The position numbers were made by a program, and so were the translations under genes. A DNA stretch of 64,000 nucleotides from Tritrichomonas musculus (lineage: Eukaryota; Parabasalia; Tritrichomonadida; Tritrichomonadidae). The notes beneath the pieces are model-generated. The model had not been told where the DNA came from. It saw nothing but the letters and a program-made list of their open reading frames with translations, and searched no databases. Below are positions 62,289 through 64,000 of this stretch, in pieces (position 1 is the stretch's first letter; every line of letters starts with the position of its first letter). The stretch lies in contig JAPFFF010000011.1 of NCBI GenBank assembly GCA_039105265.1, positions 806,001-870,000 of the forward strand, read 5' to 3'.

Positions 62289-64000
62289 TTATTTGGTTTC
62301 AAGAGCAGCGATACGAGATTCTAGAGAAGCAACTTTTGATTCTAATATTTGACATCTCCTAGCTGAGTATACCAATTTTTCCAATTCATTAGTTGTTTTG
62401 CTTGATAAATCAGCATTTGAAGCCAATAAATCGTTTGAATAAATTGCATTACCAATATAATATGTTGATGTGAAAATAAATATATCTACAGGATATTGAT
62501 TTTGAAGATCGGACGACCACCAATTGAAAACACCATCCATATTAAATGTGAATATTCTAGAGGATGAATCATATGCTGCTGAAAATGGATAAGATATATC
62601 ATAGACGAGAATTGGTTTTGATAATTCATCGCTATTTATAATTTCATTATTTTTGAAGTGAATATTAATTTTATGATAAGTGTTTTCTACACATACTTTA
62701 CACGTTATTGTTCCACAAACAACAGGATATGGGAAAGTTAACGAAAAATTATTTACGAATGAGGGGTGTTCATATATAGGCATCGGAACAAGTATATCGG
62801 TGAGTTCGTTATGATAAAACATTTTATCGCCTGCATATAAATTGCTTTTGATAAAGACATCGCCATCTTTGTCTAAAAATTTATTGTCAGATTCGCTTTT
62901 TGTATAATATTCTGATTTCAATGCTATTTCATCCTGTTTCAATATTTTTTCGGCTAATATTAATTTGGTATTGAAGCCTTCAACATTAAAGCACCAATAA
63001 CCATCATCCCTTGGTTCATAGCCAAATTCATAGGATATTCCATCTATCTCCTCTACCCAATATATTTCTTCATTAATAACAGTATTATCATCATAAACAA
63101 ATAGAATATCGAAATTATGAACCATTTCAGAGTCATCAGTAAATGTCCCAACAAGACGAGTTCCACTATTCAATTTTATTTTGACTTCCCACGTTCCTGA
63201 ACTATCTTGTACATTTTCAAATGGCACTTCAATAGATTCTTTGTATTTCAAATCATTTTTCTCTCGATATTTATTTAAATCATTCACGGTTGAATAAGCT
63301 ATGTTGTTTTCATTAACACACTTTGATATGCTAATATTTCCATCATCGGTAAATAATATTCTTGATGTATCTTTAAAAGTATTATCAGCTCGGTATGCTA
63401 TTTTCATGTAGTCTGTATCTGTTTCAAATTGTAAGATTTTTTCTGTTGTTAAGTTTTTGAGTTCCAATAGACGTCCACCCTTACTTCTATTCACAGTTTT
63501 CTCTATTATTAATGTATTTGCCAGATTATCTGAATTAATTGCTACTCTTCCATCTATGTGTAATAAATCGCAATTTTTATTCATTCTTATCCCAGTCTGG
63601 TAAAAAGTAAATGGTTGAGGATCTGACTTCAATACATACTTGGCATCCGCTTCCTCTTTCGTATATAGGTTATCCATGTTTACCATATTATTTTTCAATT
63701 CATCTAATGCTTCATTAGTTTCATCCACAGTAGGGTAATTATCAAACTCAGCCTCTAACTCATTGACCTTCTCAGCTAACAACTTGAAACAAGGCTTGAG
63801 TGAATCCCTGAACATATTGCTAATATCCATGGCACCGCTTAATGTCAAGGTTCCTGTATCAGGGTTGTCATTCTCATCTGTATAAGGTAATTCATCTAAT
63901 TGTTTATATTCTTCCTCACACCAGGTTATTATTGGAGTAATATCTTTTGTGATAGACCTAGCGACGGTCCCAGACATGAAATTAATAGCATTTCTAACTA
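62289..64000 (-). CDS. Fibre-like protein of element E4 (partial, runs off right edge)
   Basis: The minus-strand frame ends at 62289 and is open to the window edge, where it continues the match to the 25145 protein (VRNAINFMSGT against VRNSINFMSGT). The shared part contains DITPIITWCEEEYKQLDELP. A ~140-residue block follows that is absent from the E1 gene (YVLKSDPQPFTFYQTGIRMN, RVAINSDNLANTLIIEKTVN). Then comes a 348-bp stretch almost identical to 27313-27660, and an unrelated carboxyl end with a beta-rich domain and coiled coil (KVASLESRIAALETK). A mosaic relative of the E1 fibre gene. Confidence 0.8.
   Translation of the reverse strand, partial: VRNAINFMSGTVARSITKDITPIITWCEEEYKQLDELPYTDENDNPDTGTLTLSGAMDISNMFRDSLKPCFKLLAEKVNELEAEFDNYPTVDETNEALDELKNNMVNMDNLYTKEEADAKYVLKSDPQPFTFYQTGIRMNKNCDLLHIDGRVAINSDNLANTLIIEKTVNRSKGGRLLELKNLTTEKILQFETDTDYMKIAYRADNTFKDTSRILFTDDGNISISKCVNENNIAYSTVNDLNKYREKNDLKYKESIEVPFENVQDSSGTWEVKIKLNSGTRLVGTFTDDSEMVHNFDILFVYDDNTVINEEIYWVEEIDGISYEFGYEPRDDGYWCFNVEGFNTKLILAEKILKQDEIALKSEYYTKSESDNKFLDKDGDVFIKSNLYAGDKMFYHNELTDILVPMPIYEHPSFVNNFSLTFPYPVVCGTITCKVCVENTYHKINIHFKNNEIINSDELSKPILVYDISYPFSAAYDSSSRIFTFNMDGVFNWWSSDLQNQYPVDIFIFTSTYYIGNAIYSNDLLASNADLSSKTTNELEKLVYSARRCQILESKVASLESRIAALETK

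Noticed and set aside
1-64000. Diversity-generating retroelement driving fibre variation
   Set aside because: No reverse transcriptase motif or template/variable repeat pair with adenine bias was seen; plain recombination between copies explains the mosaics.
1-64000. Host genes, tRNA or rRNA
   Set aside because: Nothing outside the virus-like elements and repeats could be supported.

Overview
The window is almost entirely made of Polinton/Maverick-type elements (large virus-like DNA elements with protein-primed PolB, an rve-type integrase, a packaging ATPase and a double-jelly-roll capsid protein). The A/T-rich base composition, intronless genes, very short spacers and dense nesting of several Mavericks suggest a trichomonad parabasalid such as Trichomonas vaginalis. 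That is an inference from element type and style: no host gene, tRNA or rRNA was recognised.

Layout. (1) Element L, 1 to about 5.9 kb: one very long minus-strand fibre-like gene running off the left edge and a divergent 248-aa gene, followed by degenerate G/T-rich repeats. (2) A perfect 57-bp inverted repeat (5874-5930 and 6078-6134). (3) Element E1, about 6.1-28.1 kb: integrase, ATPase, pVI-like protein, capsid protein, several small unknowns, PolB, and two tandem fibre-like genes. (4) A short junction with GC-rich hairpins. (5) Element E2, about 28.3-61.95 kb, an older and broken copy whose polymerase gene is split by (6) element E3, 29228-52641. E3 is 23,414 bp long, with identical 189-bp terminal inverted repeats and a 6-bp target duplication (TCCGTC). 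It looks whole and young. (7) E2 resumes at 52642 with the rest of its polymerase region, integrase region, fibre, ATPase and small genes. (8) A repeat-rich junction at 61.96-62.29 kb. (9) Element E4, from 62289 past the right edge, another fibre-like gene on the minus strand.

How the genes fit together. Integrase makes the 6-bp-duplicating insertion; PolB (exonuclease plus palm) copies the element; the major capsid protein, a small pVI-like protein, the ATPase and large fibre-like proteins form a virion-like set. Comparing E1, E2 and E3 shows further conserved families of unknown function: a ~150-aa family (11362, 51781), a ~180-aa family (11830, 49989, 55241), a 110-aa family (45045, 58492), a coiled-coil family (47210, 61204) and a 44-49-aa membrane protein (50620, 61530).

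Most notable: an HNH nuclease domain inside the E3 polymerase; a family of palindromic repeats in E3 placed between genes and also inside the KilA-N regulator gene; fibre genes that share near-identical blocks next to unrelated blocks, as if modules are exchanged; and repeatedly used divergent start codons only 15-20 bp apart.
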